A stretch of DNA of 13,316 nt from Propionibacteriaceae bacterium (GCA_030450535.1 JAKDIK010000035.1:1-13316), one strand, 5' to 3'. Shown: positions 5,237 through 12,682, counted from the stretch's first letter. Notes: generated by a model not told the origin, from the letters alone. Numbers and translations: made by a program.

Positions 5237-6386
5237 CGCCGCCACGCCCGCCCGGACGTCCATCCGGCTGCCGCGTTGGTTGAGCGTCCTCGGGTCGGCC
5301 GGCGTGCCCGAGGCACTGGTGGCGTGCGCGCTGCTGGCCCTTTCGGTGGTGGGTGCCCAGGCCCTGTCGTGGCCGCAAATCGTCGTCGAGGTCACCCTGG
5401 CGCTGCTGGCCGGCTCGACGGGCCGGTGGCCGAGGGTGGGCGCGATCGGCACGGGATTGGCGCTGGCGGCGCTGGTCTGGCTGAATCAAGAGAGCCTGCC
5501 CGTGACGGCGCTGACCCTGTACATCCCCATCGTGTCCGCTGGCGTCCGCGGGCTCCGGCGCCTGCGCAACGCCTGCGCGATCTGGTACATGGCGCTGATC
5601 GCCGCGCTGTCGATTCAGATCTCGAGCAGCCCGGGGGACGCGGCGCAGTCGATCCTGGTGCTCGGCGCGCTCATGCTCGGGGCGTGGGGTGCGAGCCGTT
5701 CGATCGGAAAGCTGCGACACGCGAGCGCGACGGCCGAGGAGCACCGGGTCGCATCCCTGCAGTCCCAGCGGCGCAGCATCGCGCGCGACCTGCACGACAC
5801 GGTGGCCTACGCCACCACCACGATGATCATGCGCGCCGAGGAGATCAAGCTCCGCACCGAGGATCCCCGATTGGTCGAGGATCTGGACTTCATCATCGCC
5901 ACCGGCCGCCGCTCGGTGCGTGACCTGCGCGGCATGCTGGAGGCGCTGCGACGCAACGATCCGGCGTTCGACACCGACGTCGAGGGGTCGCCCTGGCGCG
6001 TCGTCTCGGTGGGCGACGTCATCGAGACGCGCCGCCGCGAACTCGCCGAGCACGGGCTGGCGTTCACGGCCCGGGTGGAGGGCGACGTCGAGGCGCTGCC
6101 CGAATCGGTGCGCGAGACGGTGGCGAAGCTCGTGGTCGAGGCCACGTCGAACATGGTCAAGCACGCGGCACCGGGGCCGTGCAGACTCATCATCGACGTC
6201 GCCGACGACCAGCTGGAGGCCGTCTTCACCAACCGGGTGCCCGAGGGCGGCGTCAGCACCTCCGGCGGCGGGCTGGGACTGCTCGGGGCGGCCGAGCGCG
6301 TCGAAGCCCTGGGCGGCGAGTTGGAGGCCACAGAGGCGTCCGGTGCGTGGATCCTGCGTGCCCAGCTGCCGATCGGTGGAGAATGA
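5232..6386 (+). CDS. NarL-type (HisKA_3) sensor histidine kinase
   Basis: This 384-residue kinase has about four or five membrane segments in residues 26-152 with very short loops, so it has no extracytoplasmic sensor domain. A coiled linker (about 155-180) follows. The dimerisation/phosphoacceptor helix is RRSIARDLHDTVAYATT, with His188 as the phosphorylated residue. The ATP-binding domain has an N-box around VVEATSNMVKHA (301-312, Asn307) and a glycine-rich box GGGLGLLGAAERVEALGGELEA (345-366). The lack of a sensor loop suggests it detects a membrane-level or membrane-associated signal, as DesK- and LiaS-type kinases do; the stimulus is unknown. The start is the ATG at 5232, 6 nt after CAGACT. 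It is followed after 4 nt by its response regulator. Confidence 0.92.
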   Translation: MTAATPARTSIRLPRWLSVLGSAGVPEALVACALLALSVVGAQALSWPQIVVEVTLALLAGSTGRWPRVGAIGTGLALAALVWLNQESLPVTALTLYIPIVSAGVRGLRRLRNACAIWYMALIAALSIQISSSPGDAAQSILVLGALMLGAWGASRSIGKLRHASATAEEHRVASLQSQRRSIARDLHDTVAYATTTMIMRAEEIKLRTEDPRLVEDLDFIIATGRRSVRDLRGMLEALRRNDPAFDTDVEGSPWRVVSVGDVIETRRRELAEHGLAFTARVEGDVEALPESVRETVAKLVVEATSNMVKHAAPGPCRLIIDVADDQLEAVFTNRVPEGGVSTSGGGLGLLGAAERVEALGGELEATEASGAWILRAQLPIGGE

Positions 6387-6390
6387 GACC

Positions 6391-7050
6391 ATGACCGCCA
6401 CCGCCGGGATCACGGTCGCCATCGTGGACGACGATCCGATCGTTCGGTCGGCGCTGTCGACCTATCTGCACTCGGGCGGGTTCGAGATCGTGCACGAGCT
6501 CACGAACGGTCTCGAGGCCCTGACCGCCATCACGGACCGGCCCGTCGACGTGGTGATCATGGACGTCCGCATGCCCCGCCTCGACGGCATCCGGACCACC
6601 GAAGAGCTCCGGAAGCGTCTCCCCGGCATCAAGATTCTCATCATCACGTCGTTCGACGAGGACGAGGCCGTCCGGGAGGCACTGCGGGCCGGCGCGAACG
6701 GCTTCCTGCTCAAGGACACCTCGCCCGCCGGTCTGATCGAGGCCGTCCGGACGGTCCTGCGCGGCTCGTCGGTGGTCTCGCCGGGACCGATGACACGGCT
6801 CGTCGCGCAGAAGCCGAACCCGAAGCGTCCAGTCCGGACCGCCGAGGAGTTGGGTCTCAGCCCCCGGGAACTACAGATCCTCCGGCTGCTCTGCGAGGCC
6901 TACTCCAACACCGAGATCGCAGAAGCCATCGTGGTGACCGAATCGACGGTGAAATCCCATGTCTCCGCGCTCATGGGCAAGCTGCAGGTGACCTCCCGCC
7001 TGAAGGCCGTCGTCCGCGCGTACGAGTGGGGCCTGGTCGACCGGCCGTGA
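6391..7050 (+). CDS. NarL/FixJ-family response regulator with LuxR-type HTH
   Basis: This 219-residue protein has a receiver domain (about 7-122) with the acidic cluster Asp13-Asp14-Asp15, phosphoacceptor Asp58 in VVIMDVRMPRLDG, Thr86 in IITSF and Lys108 in FLLKD. The C-terminal LuxR-type HTH (about 150-215) reads LSPRELQILRLLCEAYSNTEIAEAIVVTESTVKSHV, with the recognition helix at TESTVKSHVSALMGKL. All residues needed for phosphorylation are present. The ATG at 6391 follows GGAG at 9-nt spacing and lies 4 nt after the kinase stop, so the two are one operon. Its targets are not known; the GTGCC and AAGTACG repeats upstream of the kinase are candidate sites for autoregulation. A longer upstream open frame in this phase overlaps the kinase and is a shadow. 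Confidence 0.93.
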   Translation: MTATAGITVAIVDDDPIVRSALSTYLHSGGFEIVHELTNGLEALTAITDRPVDVVIMDVRMPRLDGIRTTEELRKRLPGIKILIITSFDEDEAVREALRAGANGFLLKDTSPAGLIEAVRTVLRGSSVVSPGPMTRLVAQKPNPKRPVRTAEELGLSPRELQILRLLCEAYSNTEIAEAIVVTESTVKSHVSALMGKLQVTSRLKAVVRAYEWGLVDRP

Positions 7051-7089
7051 CCACCGCGGGGCCCAGGGTCTCGCGCCGGGACGTGCGAC

Positions 7090-7110
7090 GGTACACAATG
7101 TGCGTGTGCC
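7090..7110. promoter_or_regulatory. Inverted repeat over the start of the HTH gene, candidate operator
   Basis: GGTACAC (7090-7096) and GTGTGCC (7104-7110) form a 7-7-7 inverted repeat with one mismatch. It covers a -10-like CACAAT (7094-7099) and the two possible GTG starts (7100 and 7106). A DNA-binding protein encoded immediately downstream could repress itself here. Confidence 0.4.
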
Positions 7111-8008
7111 TGCCGATAATTTCCCCCCGCCGACGTTCGCCGAGGTGCTGACCGCCGCGATCCAGCTGCGCGGTCTCTCGTTGGAACGCATCCGGGGGCG
7201 TCTCGACGAGGCCGGAGTGCCGGTCAGCATCGCCACGCTGAGCTACTGGCAGTCGGGCCGCTCGCTGCCGACGCGCTCCCGCTCCTACCACACGCTCGTG
7301 GCCCTCGAGGACATCCTTGGACTCGAGTCGGGTCACCTGACCCGCCACACGCACACCTCGGACGGCCGCACCCGCCGCGCGCTGTTCCCCTGGCAGTCGG
7401 TGATGCCGGGGACGGAGATCGCGACGCAGATCATCGCCGATCTCGGCATCGACATGCAGGGCCAGATTGCCCGCGTCGCGATGAACGATCGCCTCACCAT
7501 CAAGGCCGACCGCAGCGAGTCCCACCAGGAGAGCCGCATCCTCTGGCGCGCCGACCGCAACGGCGTGCACCGCTGGCCGGTCGTGATGCAGCAGGACGCC
7601 GACGCCGGCGACCTGGAGGCCCTCCCCCGGGTCGAGGCCGTGTTCGGCTGCCGCCTGGGCGAGGTCATCGAGGTGCCCGAGCGGCACCTCGTCGTCGCCG
7701 AGATGCTCGCCCCCCGGCCCCTGCAGCGCGGCGAGCACGTCCTCAGCGAGTACCGCATCACGTTTGCGCCGACGTCGACGCCGTCGTTCCGACTCACCCG
7801 GGCCTCGGCCGACCCGGTCAAGTACGTCGCCCTGTGCGCCCGCTTCGATCCGCACGAGTTGCCGCTGCAGGTGCGCGGCGCCCACTCCACCGGTCTCGGC
7901 CAGGAGCCCACCGATTTCGTCGATCTTGAGCTGTCCGACAACGAGGTGCAATACATCGCGACCGATTCCTCCCCGGGGGTCCATGTGATGACCTGGGAGT
8001 GGGACTGA
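7100..8008 (+). CDS. Helix-turn-helix (XRE-like) DNA-binding protein with uncharacterised C-terminal domain
   Basis: This 302-residue protein has an N-terminal HTH-like region (about 13-80): FAEVLTAAIQLRGLSLERIRGRL, then IATLSYWQSGRSLPTRSRSYHTLVALEDILGL. The WQSGRSLP.R.RS...L.ALE pattern is typical of XRE-type repressors in actinobacteria. The following 220 residues are mixed alpha/beta, without membrane segments, and match nothing I can name; they could bind a ligand or partner. A GTG start at 7100 is used. The GTG at 7106 is equally possible and lies 6 nt after the -10-like CACAAT, which would make the message leaderless. It lies 49 nt after the response regulator but probably has its own promoter. 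Its 3' end overlaps the next gene by 10 nt. Confidence 0.75.
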   Translation: MRVPADNFPPPTFAEVLTAAIQLRGLSLERIRGRLDEAGVPVSIATLSYWQSGRSLPTRSRSYHTLVALEDILGLESGHLTRHTHTSDGRTRRALFPWQSVMPGTEIATQIIADLGIDMQGQIARVAMNDRLTIKADRSESHQESRILWRADRNGVHRWPVVMQQDADAGDLEALPRVEAVFGCRLGEVIEVPERHLVVAEMLAPRPLQRGEHVLSEYRITFAPTSTPSFRLTRASADPVKYVALCARFDPHELPLQVRGAHSTGLGQEPTDFVDLELSDNEVQYIATDSSPGVHVMTWEWD

Positions 8009-8853
8009 CGCCGCGGGCGCCCGGGTCGGACTCCGCCCCCGAGGGTCTGCACCCGGTCGCAGAACGGCTGTACAGCGGCGAGCCGGGGATATTCGTGGCC
8101 GAGCGGACGGCGGCGGCGAAGGCCGCGCGGGCGTCCGGTGATCGCGCTCTGGCCGCCGCGATCACGGCGCTGCGGCGTCCGACGCTGTCGGCGTGGTACG
8201 TGAACGTGGCCGCGCGGGCGTCACTGGTGTCGCTGCGGGAGTGGCTGGGCTTGGGCGAAGAGCTGCGCGAGGCCCAAGCGGGGCTGGCGGCGGCCCGCGT
8301 CCGGGAACTGTCGGGTCGGCGGACGCGGCTGGAGGCCCGGGTGGTGGCCGATCTGGTCGCCCATCTCGGCGCGCTCAAGGTGACGGCGAGCCCGGCGGCG
8401 CTGGACGAGGTGCGGACGACCCTGCGCGCGGCCCTGTCCGATCCTGAGGCGGCCGCGGCGGTGGCGTCCGGACGCCTCGTCCACCCGCTGAGCTACGGCG
8501 GCTTCGGCGAAGTGGATCTGTCCGCCGCGCTGGCGGCGATGGCGGCCGCGCCGTCGGGGTCCGAGCCGGATGCGACTGAGCCGGATGCGACCGAGGCGGG
8601 GGCGTCCGGGCCTGAGCCGGAGGCGTCCGAACCTGCACCCACCGGACCGTCGCCGGAACTGCTCGCGGCCCGGGACGCGGCCCTCGCCGAGGTCGAGCAG
8701 GCCGAGGCGACCCTGACCGACGCCCAGGCCGATGTCGCCGCCGCCGAGCGGGACCTGCGGCTCGCCACGACACGGAGGTCGCGGGCCGAGAAGGCCCTCG
8801 AGCGGGCGCGCGGGGCGCTGGCGTCCGCCGAGCACGCGCTCACGGACGGGTGA
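7999..8853 (+). CDS. Conserved actinobacterial hypothetical protein with C-terminal coiled coil
   Basis: This 284-residue protein of unknown function begins with a helical region. Its LYSGEPGIFVAERTAAAKAA and ALRRPTLSAWYVNVAAR resemble a family common in high-GC actinobacteria, where a residue series of the type AARD..GD..LAA.I..LR.P...AW.VN is usual. A low-complexity Glu/Pro/Ala/Asp linker follows (about 185-215, from 15-bp repeats), then an Ala/Glu/Arg-rich coiled coil (about 217-284: AARDAALAEVEQAEATLTDA onward). There is no signal peptide or membrane segment. The GTG start at 7999 overlaps the previous gene by 10 nt, suggesting translational coupling with the HTH protein; the ribosome-binding site is poor. 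Its 3' end overlaps the DUF2252 gene tail to tail. Confidence 0.7.
   Translation: MGLTPRAPGSDSAPEGLHPVAERLYSGEPGIFVAERTAAAKAARASGDRALAAAITALRRPTLSAWYVNVAARASLVSLREWLGLGEELREAQAGLAAARVRELSGRRTRLEARVVADLVAHLGALKVTASPAALDEVRTTLRAALSDPEAAAAVASGRLVHPLSYGGFGEVDLSAALAAMAAAPSGSEPDATEPDATEAGASGPEPEASEPAPTGPSPELLAARDAALAEVEQAEATLTDAQADVAAAERDLRLATTRRSRAEKALERARGALASAEHALTDG
8563..8628 (+). repeat. 15-bp tandem coding repeat (EPDAT-type)
   Basis: GAGCCGGATGCGACT (8563-8577) is followed directly by GAGCCGGATGCGACC (8578-8592), with a diverged copy GAGCCGGAGGCGTCC at 8614-8628. The repeats are in frame and encode EPDAT-EPDAT and EPEAS in the linker of the coiled-coil protein. They are probably slippage-derived and may vary in number between strains. 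Confidence 0.7.
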
Positions 8854-10180
8854 GCGGCACAGCTCCCTTCGCGGCGGCGGCGCTCACCGTCTCGAAGTCG
8901 TGCCGGACGAGGCTGGCGTAGCGGCGTCCGAAGTTCGCGAGCAGGCGGTCGAGCCGCTTGGCGCCGAGCGCGCAGAACTCCGCGATGCCGTCGAGGTCGG
9001 GTGACTGGGCGTGCGCGCGGGCCAGCAGCCCGGCGCATACGCGGGCCGTGGCGGCGGTGCCGTCGGCGTCCAGACGCGAGAGGTCGACGGAGCCGCGGGT
9101 GTCACGGAACTGGCGCCAGTAGAAGTCGGTTTCTCCCTGGTCGCCGATCCGGCCGCGCACCCACCCGAGGAAGGGATCCGGCGTGGCCTGGAGGACGCGC
9201 TGGGCCGCGACGACCCGGAATCCGTCACCGAGGTCGTCCCCCGTGCGGAAGCCGAAGGCCGGGCACGTCTGGTCGATGCGGCCGTGGGAGGCGAGCACCG
9301 ACGGCGTCGCCTGCTTGACCTGCAGGAAGAGCGGATCACCGTGGGCGTCCTCGAGCAGCACGATGTAGCAGCGCAGCCCCACCGACCGCACGCCGACGAC
9401 GCGCAGCACGTGATCGACGAGGGTGTAGCCGCCGAGCAGGTACCGGACCTCCTCGCGCGTGGCGGCGACGTAGCGCTGCCACAGCACCTCCAATTCGTCG
9501 TGGGTGGCGTCGTCGGTGTGGCGGGTGAGGGGCGGCTGGTCGATGATGCGCCGGCGTCCGCCGTTGCCCGACAGGACGAGCCGGGTGAGCACCTGGGCGG
9601 ACTCCGGCGTCCGGGGGCGTTCGGTGGCGTGGGCGAGCGCCTTGCGCTGGTCGCGGGTGGACGCCAGCCGTGCGAGATCGCGGTCCGTCATGCGGGCGTG
9701 GAAGCGATCGACCGGCGACATCTGGTGCAGCCGCCGGATCGCCTTGCGGTAGGCCTTGGCGGTGACGCGTCCGGCGTCCAGCGCGGTGGACTCGGGTGCG
9801 CCCTGGTCGAGGACGGCGAGGTGCACGCTCGCCACCAGGCGTTTCACGTCCCATTCCCAGGGGGCCATGCCGCCCTCGTCGAACTCGTTGAGATCGAACC
9901 GGGTGACGCGCTCGGGCGGGGTGTGGAAGCCGAAGTTGGAGAGGTGGGCGTCCCCGCAGCTCAGGACACGGATGCCGCTGTTCGGCGTCCGGGAGAGGTC
10001 GGACGCCATCTGCGCCGCGCTGCCGCGGAAGAGGGCGAAGGGCGAGGTGACCATGCGGGACATGCGGACGCCGACCAGGTCGGGCAGCCGGTTCGCGTTC
10101 TGTTCGGCGATGACGACCAGCGGATCGCGGCGACGCTGCGGCAGCTCGGCCAGGGCGTCGAGCGCGGCGAGGGACGTCAT
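8840..10180 (-). CDS. DUF2252 family protein (kinase-like fold)
   Basis: This 446-residue protein matches DUF2252 in length and motifs. MVTSPFALFRGSA (43-55) is followed by the kinase-like catalytic signature SCGDAHLSNFGF (75-86), then TRFDLNEFDEGGMAPWEWDVKRL (93-115). Further on come LQVKQATPSV (286-295) and VVAAQRVLQATPDPFLGW (323-340). GDAHLSNFG and DLNEFDE resemble the catalytic and metal-binding loops of aminoglycoside phosphotransferase-like kinases; the substrate is unknown. The start is the ATG at 10180, 7 nt after a TACGAT box; far longer upstream extensions in this frame are Arg/Pro-rich noise. The last 14 nt overlap the end of the opposite-strand coiled-coil gene. It is divergent from the HAD hydrolase gene. 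Confidence 0.88.
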   Translation of the reverse strand: MTSLAALDALAELPQRRRDPLVVIAEQNANRLPDLVGVRMSRMVTSPFALFRGSAAQMASDLSRTPNSGIRVLSCGDAHLSNFGFHTPPERVTRFDLNEFDEGGMAPWEWDVKRLVASVHLAVLDQGAPESTALDAGRVTAKAYRKAIRRLHQMSPVDRFHARMTDRDLARLASTRDQRKALAHATERPRTPESAQVLTRLVLSGNGGRRRIIDQPPLTRHTDDATHDELEVLWQRYVAATREEVRYLLGGYTLVDHVLRVVGVRSVGLRCYIVLLEDAHGDPLFLQVKQATPSVLASHGRIDQTCPAFGFRTGDDLGDGFRVVAAQRVLQATPDPFLGWVRGRIGDQGETDFYWRQFRDTRGSVDLSRLDADGTAATARVCAGLLARAHAQSPDLDGIAEFCALGAKRLDRLLANFGRRYASLVRHDFETVSAAAAKGAVPLTRP

Positions 10181-10187
10181 GGGGGTG

Positions 10188-10193
10188 ATCGTA
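10188..10193 (-). promoter_or_regulatory. -10 box TACGAT for the DUF2252 gene (leaderless)
   Basis: On the minus strand TACGAT is followed by CACCCCC and the ATG at 10180. This is the third case in the window of TANNNT with a 7-nt gap to the start codon and no Shine-Dalgarno sequence. Confidence 0.55.
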
Positions 10194-10237
10194 GACGCGT
10201 GGGGTCGCTTGTCGGTGGCGTGTGATTGGGTGAGACC

Positions 10238-10891
10238 ATGCCGCTTCTCTTCCTGGATCTGGACAACACCCTCGTCGACCGCGAGGCCGCCTACCGTGCC
10301 TGGGCGACGTCGTACCTGGCCGAGCGCGGCTCGCGCGCGGACCTGCTGGAGGCCATGGTGCTGGCCGACGGCGACGGCCTGCGGTACAAGCCTGAGGTGG
10401 CCGACGACCTGGCCGAGCTGCTGGGGCTGTCGCCGCAGGACAAGGAGTCGATCGTGAAGGTGCTCCGGGCGGGTGTGGTGGCGCACCTGAGCCTGGTGCC
10501 CGGCGCCGCCGAGGCGCTCGCGTCCGCACGCGAGGCGGGCTGGACGCCGTTCATCGTGACCAACGGGGTGGAGGCGCAGCAGGAGGCGAAGATCCGCTGG
10601 CTGGGGCTGGACGCGATGGTGGCGGGCTGGGTGATCTCGGACGCGTGCGGCGTCCGCAAGCCCGATCCGACGATCTTCGACCTGGCGGCGCAGCAGGCTG
10701 GCGAGCCGTTGGCCGGCGCCTGGATGATCGGCGATTCCGCCGAGGCCGACATCGCCGGCGCCCACGCAGCCGGTCTGCGGTCGGTGTACCTGCCGCGCGG
10801 GCGGGCGTGGACGGCCGATGTGCCGCCCGCCACGGCGGATGCGGACTCCCTCGTCGAGGCCGTCCGCCTCGTGTTGGCGTGGGAGGGCTGA
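10238..10891 (+). CDS. HAD-superfamily hydrolase
   Basis: This 217-residue protein shows all four HAD motifs. Motif I is LFLDLDNTLVD (Asp7 nucleophile, Asp9 acid/base), motif II is IVTNG (Thr108), motif III is the Lys of VRKPDP (Lys141), and motif IV is MIGDSAEADIAGA (Asp166, Asp171). A helical cap lies between motifs I and II, as in phosphoglycolate phosphatase- and YjjG-like members. It probably dephosphorylates a small metabolite; the substrate cannot be read from sequence. The ATG at 10238 is chosen, preceded by GGGTGAG; an in-frame TTG 12 nt upstream is less likely. Its stop overlaps the next start as TGATG, so it is co-translated with the gamma-glutamyltransferase-like gene. Confidence 0.88.
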   Translation: MPLLFLDLDNTLVDREAAYRAWATSYLAERGSRADLLEAMVLADGDGLRYKPEVADDLAELLGLSPQDKESIVKVLRAGVVAHLSLVPGAAEALASAREAGWTPFIVTNGVEAQQEAKIRWLGLDAMVAGWVISDACGVRKPDPTIFDLAAQQAGEPLAGAWMIGDSAEADIAGAHAAGLRSVYLPRGRAWTADVPPATADADSLVEAVRLVLAWEG

Positions 10892-12528
10892 TGCATCTCG
10901 ATCCGCTGGCCGAGCCCGGGCGCCGCGCGCCGGTGTTCGCGCGTCACGGCGCGGTGTGCACCAGCCAGCCGCTGGCCGCGCAGGCGGGGTTGTCGATACT
11001 GAGGGCCGGGGGCAATGCGGTGGACGCCGCCATCGCCACGGCCGCGGCGCTGACCGTCGTCGAGCCGTGCAGCAACGGGCTGGGTTCGGACGCCTTCGCC
11101 CTGGTGTGGGACGGCGGGAACCTGCACGGGCTGAACGGGTCCGGACGCGCTCCGGCGGGGCTGACGGCCGCGGGGTTGCGGGACGCCGGGCTAACAGCGA
11201 TGCCGGCGCTGGGTTGGACATCGGCGACCGTGCCCGGGGCCGTGCGCGCCTGGGCCGACCTGCACGGCCGGTTCGGACGCCTGCCGTTCGCCGACGTGGT
11301 GGAGCCGGCGGCGCAGCTGGCTGAGGAGGGCTTCGCGCTGTCACCGGTGGTGGCGTGGGGGTGGGGTCGCGGCGTGCGCGCGGTGACCGACCGGCTCGGG
11401 CGAGGGAGTGACGCGTCGGCGTCCGGCTTCCTGCCGCACTTCGCGCCGGGCGGCTGGGTGCCGCGCGTGGGCGCCTTCTGGCGCTCGGACGCCACCGCCG
11501 CGACCCTGCGGTCGATCGGGGAATCGGTCGGGGAGGAGTTCTACGCCGGCGAGCTGGCCGAGCGGATCGTGGCGTTCGCGTCCGCCACGGGCGGGGTGCT
11601 GGGCGCGGACGACCTGGCCGGGCCCCGCGCGGAGGGGGTGGCGCCGATCTCGGTGCCCGACCGGGATCACGAGGTGTGGGAGATCCCCCCGAACGGGCAG
11701 GGCATCGCGGCGCTGATTGCCCTGCGGATCCTGGAGGGCTTCGAGCCCGCCGGGCCGGGGCCGGTGCCCGAGGGTGAGCGTCCGGACCCGGCCGCGTGGC
11801 ACCGGCAGATCGAGGCGATGAAGTTGGCGTTGGCGGACACGCACGCGCTGGTGGCCGACCCGGCGTTCGTGGACGTGCCGGTGGCCGAGTTGCTGGGCGA
11901 GGCCCACATCGGACGCCGGCGCGCGGCCCTCGGGGAGCGGGCAGCCCCGCCGGTGGCGGTGGACCCGCGGGCGTCCGACACCGTCTACCTGTGCACCGCG
12001 GACGCCGAGGGGCAGCAGGTGAGCTTCATCCAGTCGAACTTCGCCGGGTTCGGGTCGCACGTGGTGGTGCCGGGCACCGGCATCGCGCTGCAGAACCGGG
12101 GCTGGGGTTTCTCGCTGGAGCCGGGCCACCCCAACGAGCTGGCGCCGGGCAAGCGGCCGTTCCACACGATCATCCCGGGGTTCCTGACCCGGGGCGGTGA
12201 ACCCGTGGGGCCGTTCGGAGTCATGGGCGGGCACATGCAGGCGCAGGGCCACGTGCAGGTGGTGCTCGACACGGTCGATCTGGGCGACGACCCGCAGACC
12301 GCGCTGGGACGCCCGCGCTGGTTCTACGACGCCGAGGCCGAACGGGTGGAGGTGGAGGCGTCCGCGGGGCCGGAGATCGTGGCTTCGTTGGCGTCCCGGG
12401 GGCATGCCGTGCAGGTGGCGCCGCATGCGGGGGTGTTCGGCCGGGGCCAGGCGATCTGGCGGCTCGCGGACGGGACCCTCGTCGCCGCGTCCGAGCCGCG
12501 GGCCGACGGATATCCGGCGGGGTGGTGA
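10891..12528 (+). CDS. Gamma-glutamyltransferase-like (Ntn-hydrolase) enzyme, YwrD-type
   Basis: This 545-residue protein has the GGT large-subunit signature ILRAGGNAVDAAIATAAALTVVEP (36-59), NGSGRAPAG with the substrate-binding Arg86, and the small-subunit start ASDTVYLCTAD, where Thr364 aligns with the autocatalytic nucleophile. It continues with SFIQSNFAGFGSHVVVPGTGIALQNRGWGF and the glycine pair in PFGVMGGHMQAQGH (Gly446-Gly447). Such enzymes cleave themselves before the Thr and hydrolyse gamma-glutamyl amides or related acyl substrates. There is no signal peptide, so it is probably cytoplasmic, unlike periplasmic E. coli GGT, and closer to the YwrD/acylase-like branch. The ATG at 10891 follows GGGAGGG at 3-nt spacing and overlaps the HAD stop by 1 nt. 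Confidence 0.88.
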   Translation: MHLDPLAEPGRRAPVFARHGAVCTSQPLAAQAGLSILRAGGNAVDAAIATAAALTVVEPCSNGLGSDAFALVWDGGNLHGLNGSGRAPAGLTAAGLRDAGLTAMPALGWTSATVPGAVRAWADLHGRFGRLPFADVVEPAAQLAEEGFALSPVVAWGWGRGVRAVTDRLGRGSDASASGFLPHFAPGGWVPRVGAFWRSDATAATLRSIGESVGEEFYAGELAERIVAFASATGGVLGADDLAGPRAEGVAPISVPDRDHEVWEIPPNGQGIAALIALRILEGFEPAGPGPVPEGERPDPAAWHRQIEAMKLALADTHALVADPAFVDVPVAELLGEAHIGRRRAALGERAAPPVAVDPRASDTVYLCTADAEGQQVSFIQSNFAGFGSHVVVPGTGIALQNRGWGFSLEPGHPNELAPGKRPFHTIIPGFLTRGGEPVGPFGVMGGHMQAQGHVQVVLDTVDLGDDPQTALGRPRWFYDAEAERVEVEASAGPEIVASLASRGHAVQVAPHAGVFGRGQAIWRLADGTLVAASEPRADGYPAGW

Positions 12529-12654
12529 ACGAGCGGGTCGGCATGGAGCCCGTCCAGACTGGTCGCGGCTCACAGACTTGCGGTCGGCGAAGAAATCACT
12601 GTGCGAATGATAACGAATTAACTCCACTCTGCTGAGGTGCGCCCGGCTGGCATC

Positions 12655-12682
12655 TTGCAGACCGGCCCCCTACCCCTATCAT
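12655..12682 (+). promoter_or_regulatory. Candidate promoter of the proline-rich membrane protein gene
   Basis: TTGCAG (12655-12660), a 16-nt spacer and TATCAT (12677-12682) make a plausible promoter with a good -10 and a weak -35. Transcription would start near 12690, with a leader of about 38 nt containing AAGGGA before the ATG at 12728. Confidence 0.4.

Noticed and set aside
6384..6393. TGAGACCATG shared by the starts of the response regulator (6384-6393) and the HAD gene (10231-10240)
   Set aside because: A 10-nt match including the start codon is easily chance and the surrounding sequences differ.
5109..6422. Open frame of over 400 codons on the minus strand opposite the histidine kinase
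   Set aside because: The kinase shows all its catalytic boxes on the plus strand; the antisense product is Arg/His/Asp-rich with no domain.
7051..7099. A terminator between the response regulator and the HTH gene
   Set aside because: GGCC-rich segments occur but no stem with consistent pairing and no T-run was found.
9011..10225. Open frame of about 400 codons on the plus strand opposite the DUF2252 gene
   Set aside because: Codon-position shadow of the DUF2252 gene; no ribosome-binding site and no recognisable family.
11341..12627. Open frame of over 400 codons on the minus strand opposite the gamma-glutamyltransferase-like gene
   Set aside because: Arg/His/Pro/Gly-rich shadow; the plus-strand frame carries the conserved GGT motifs.
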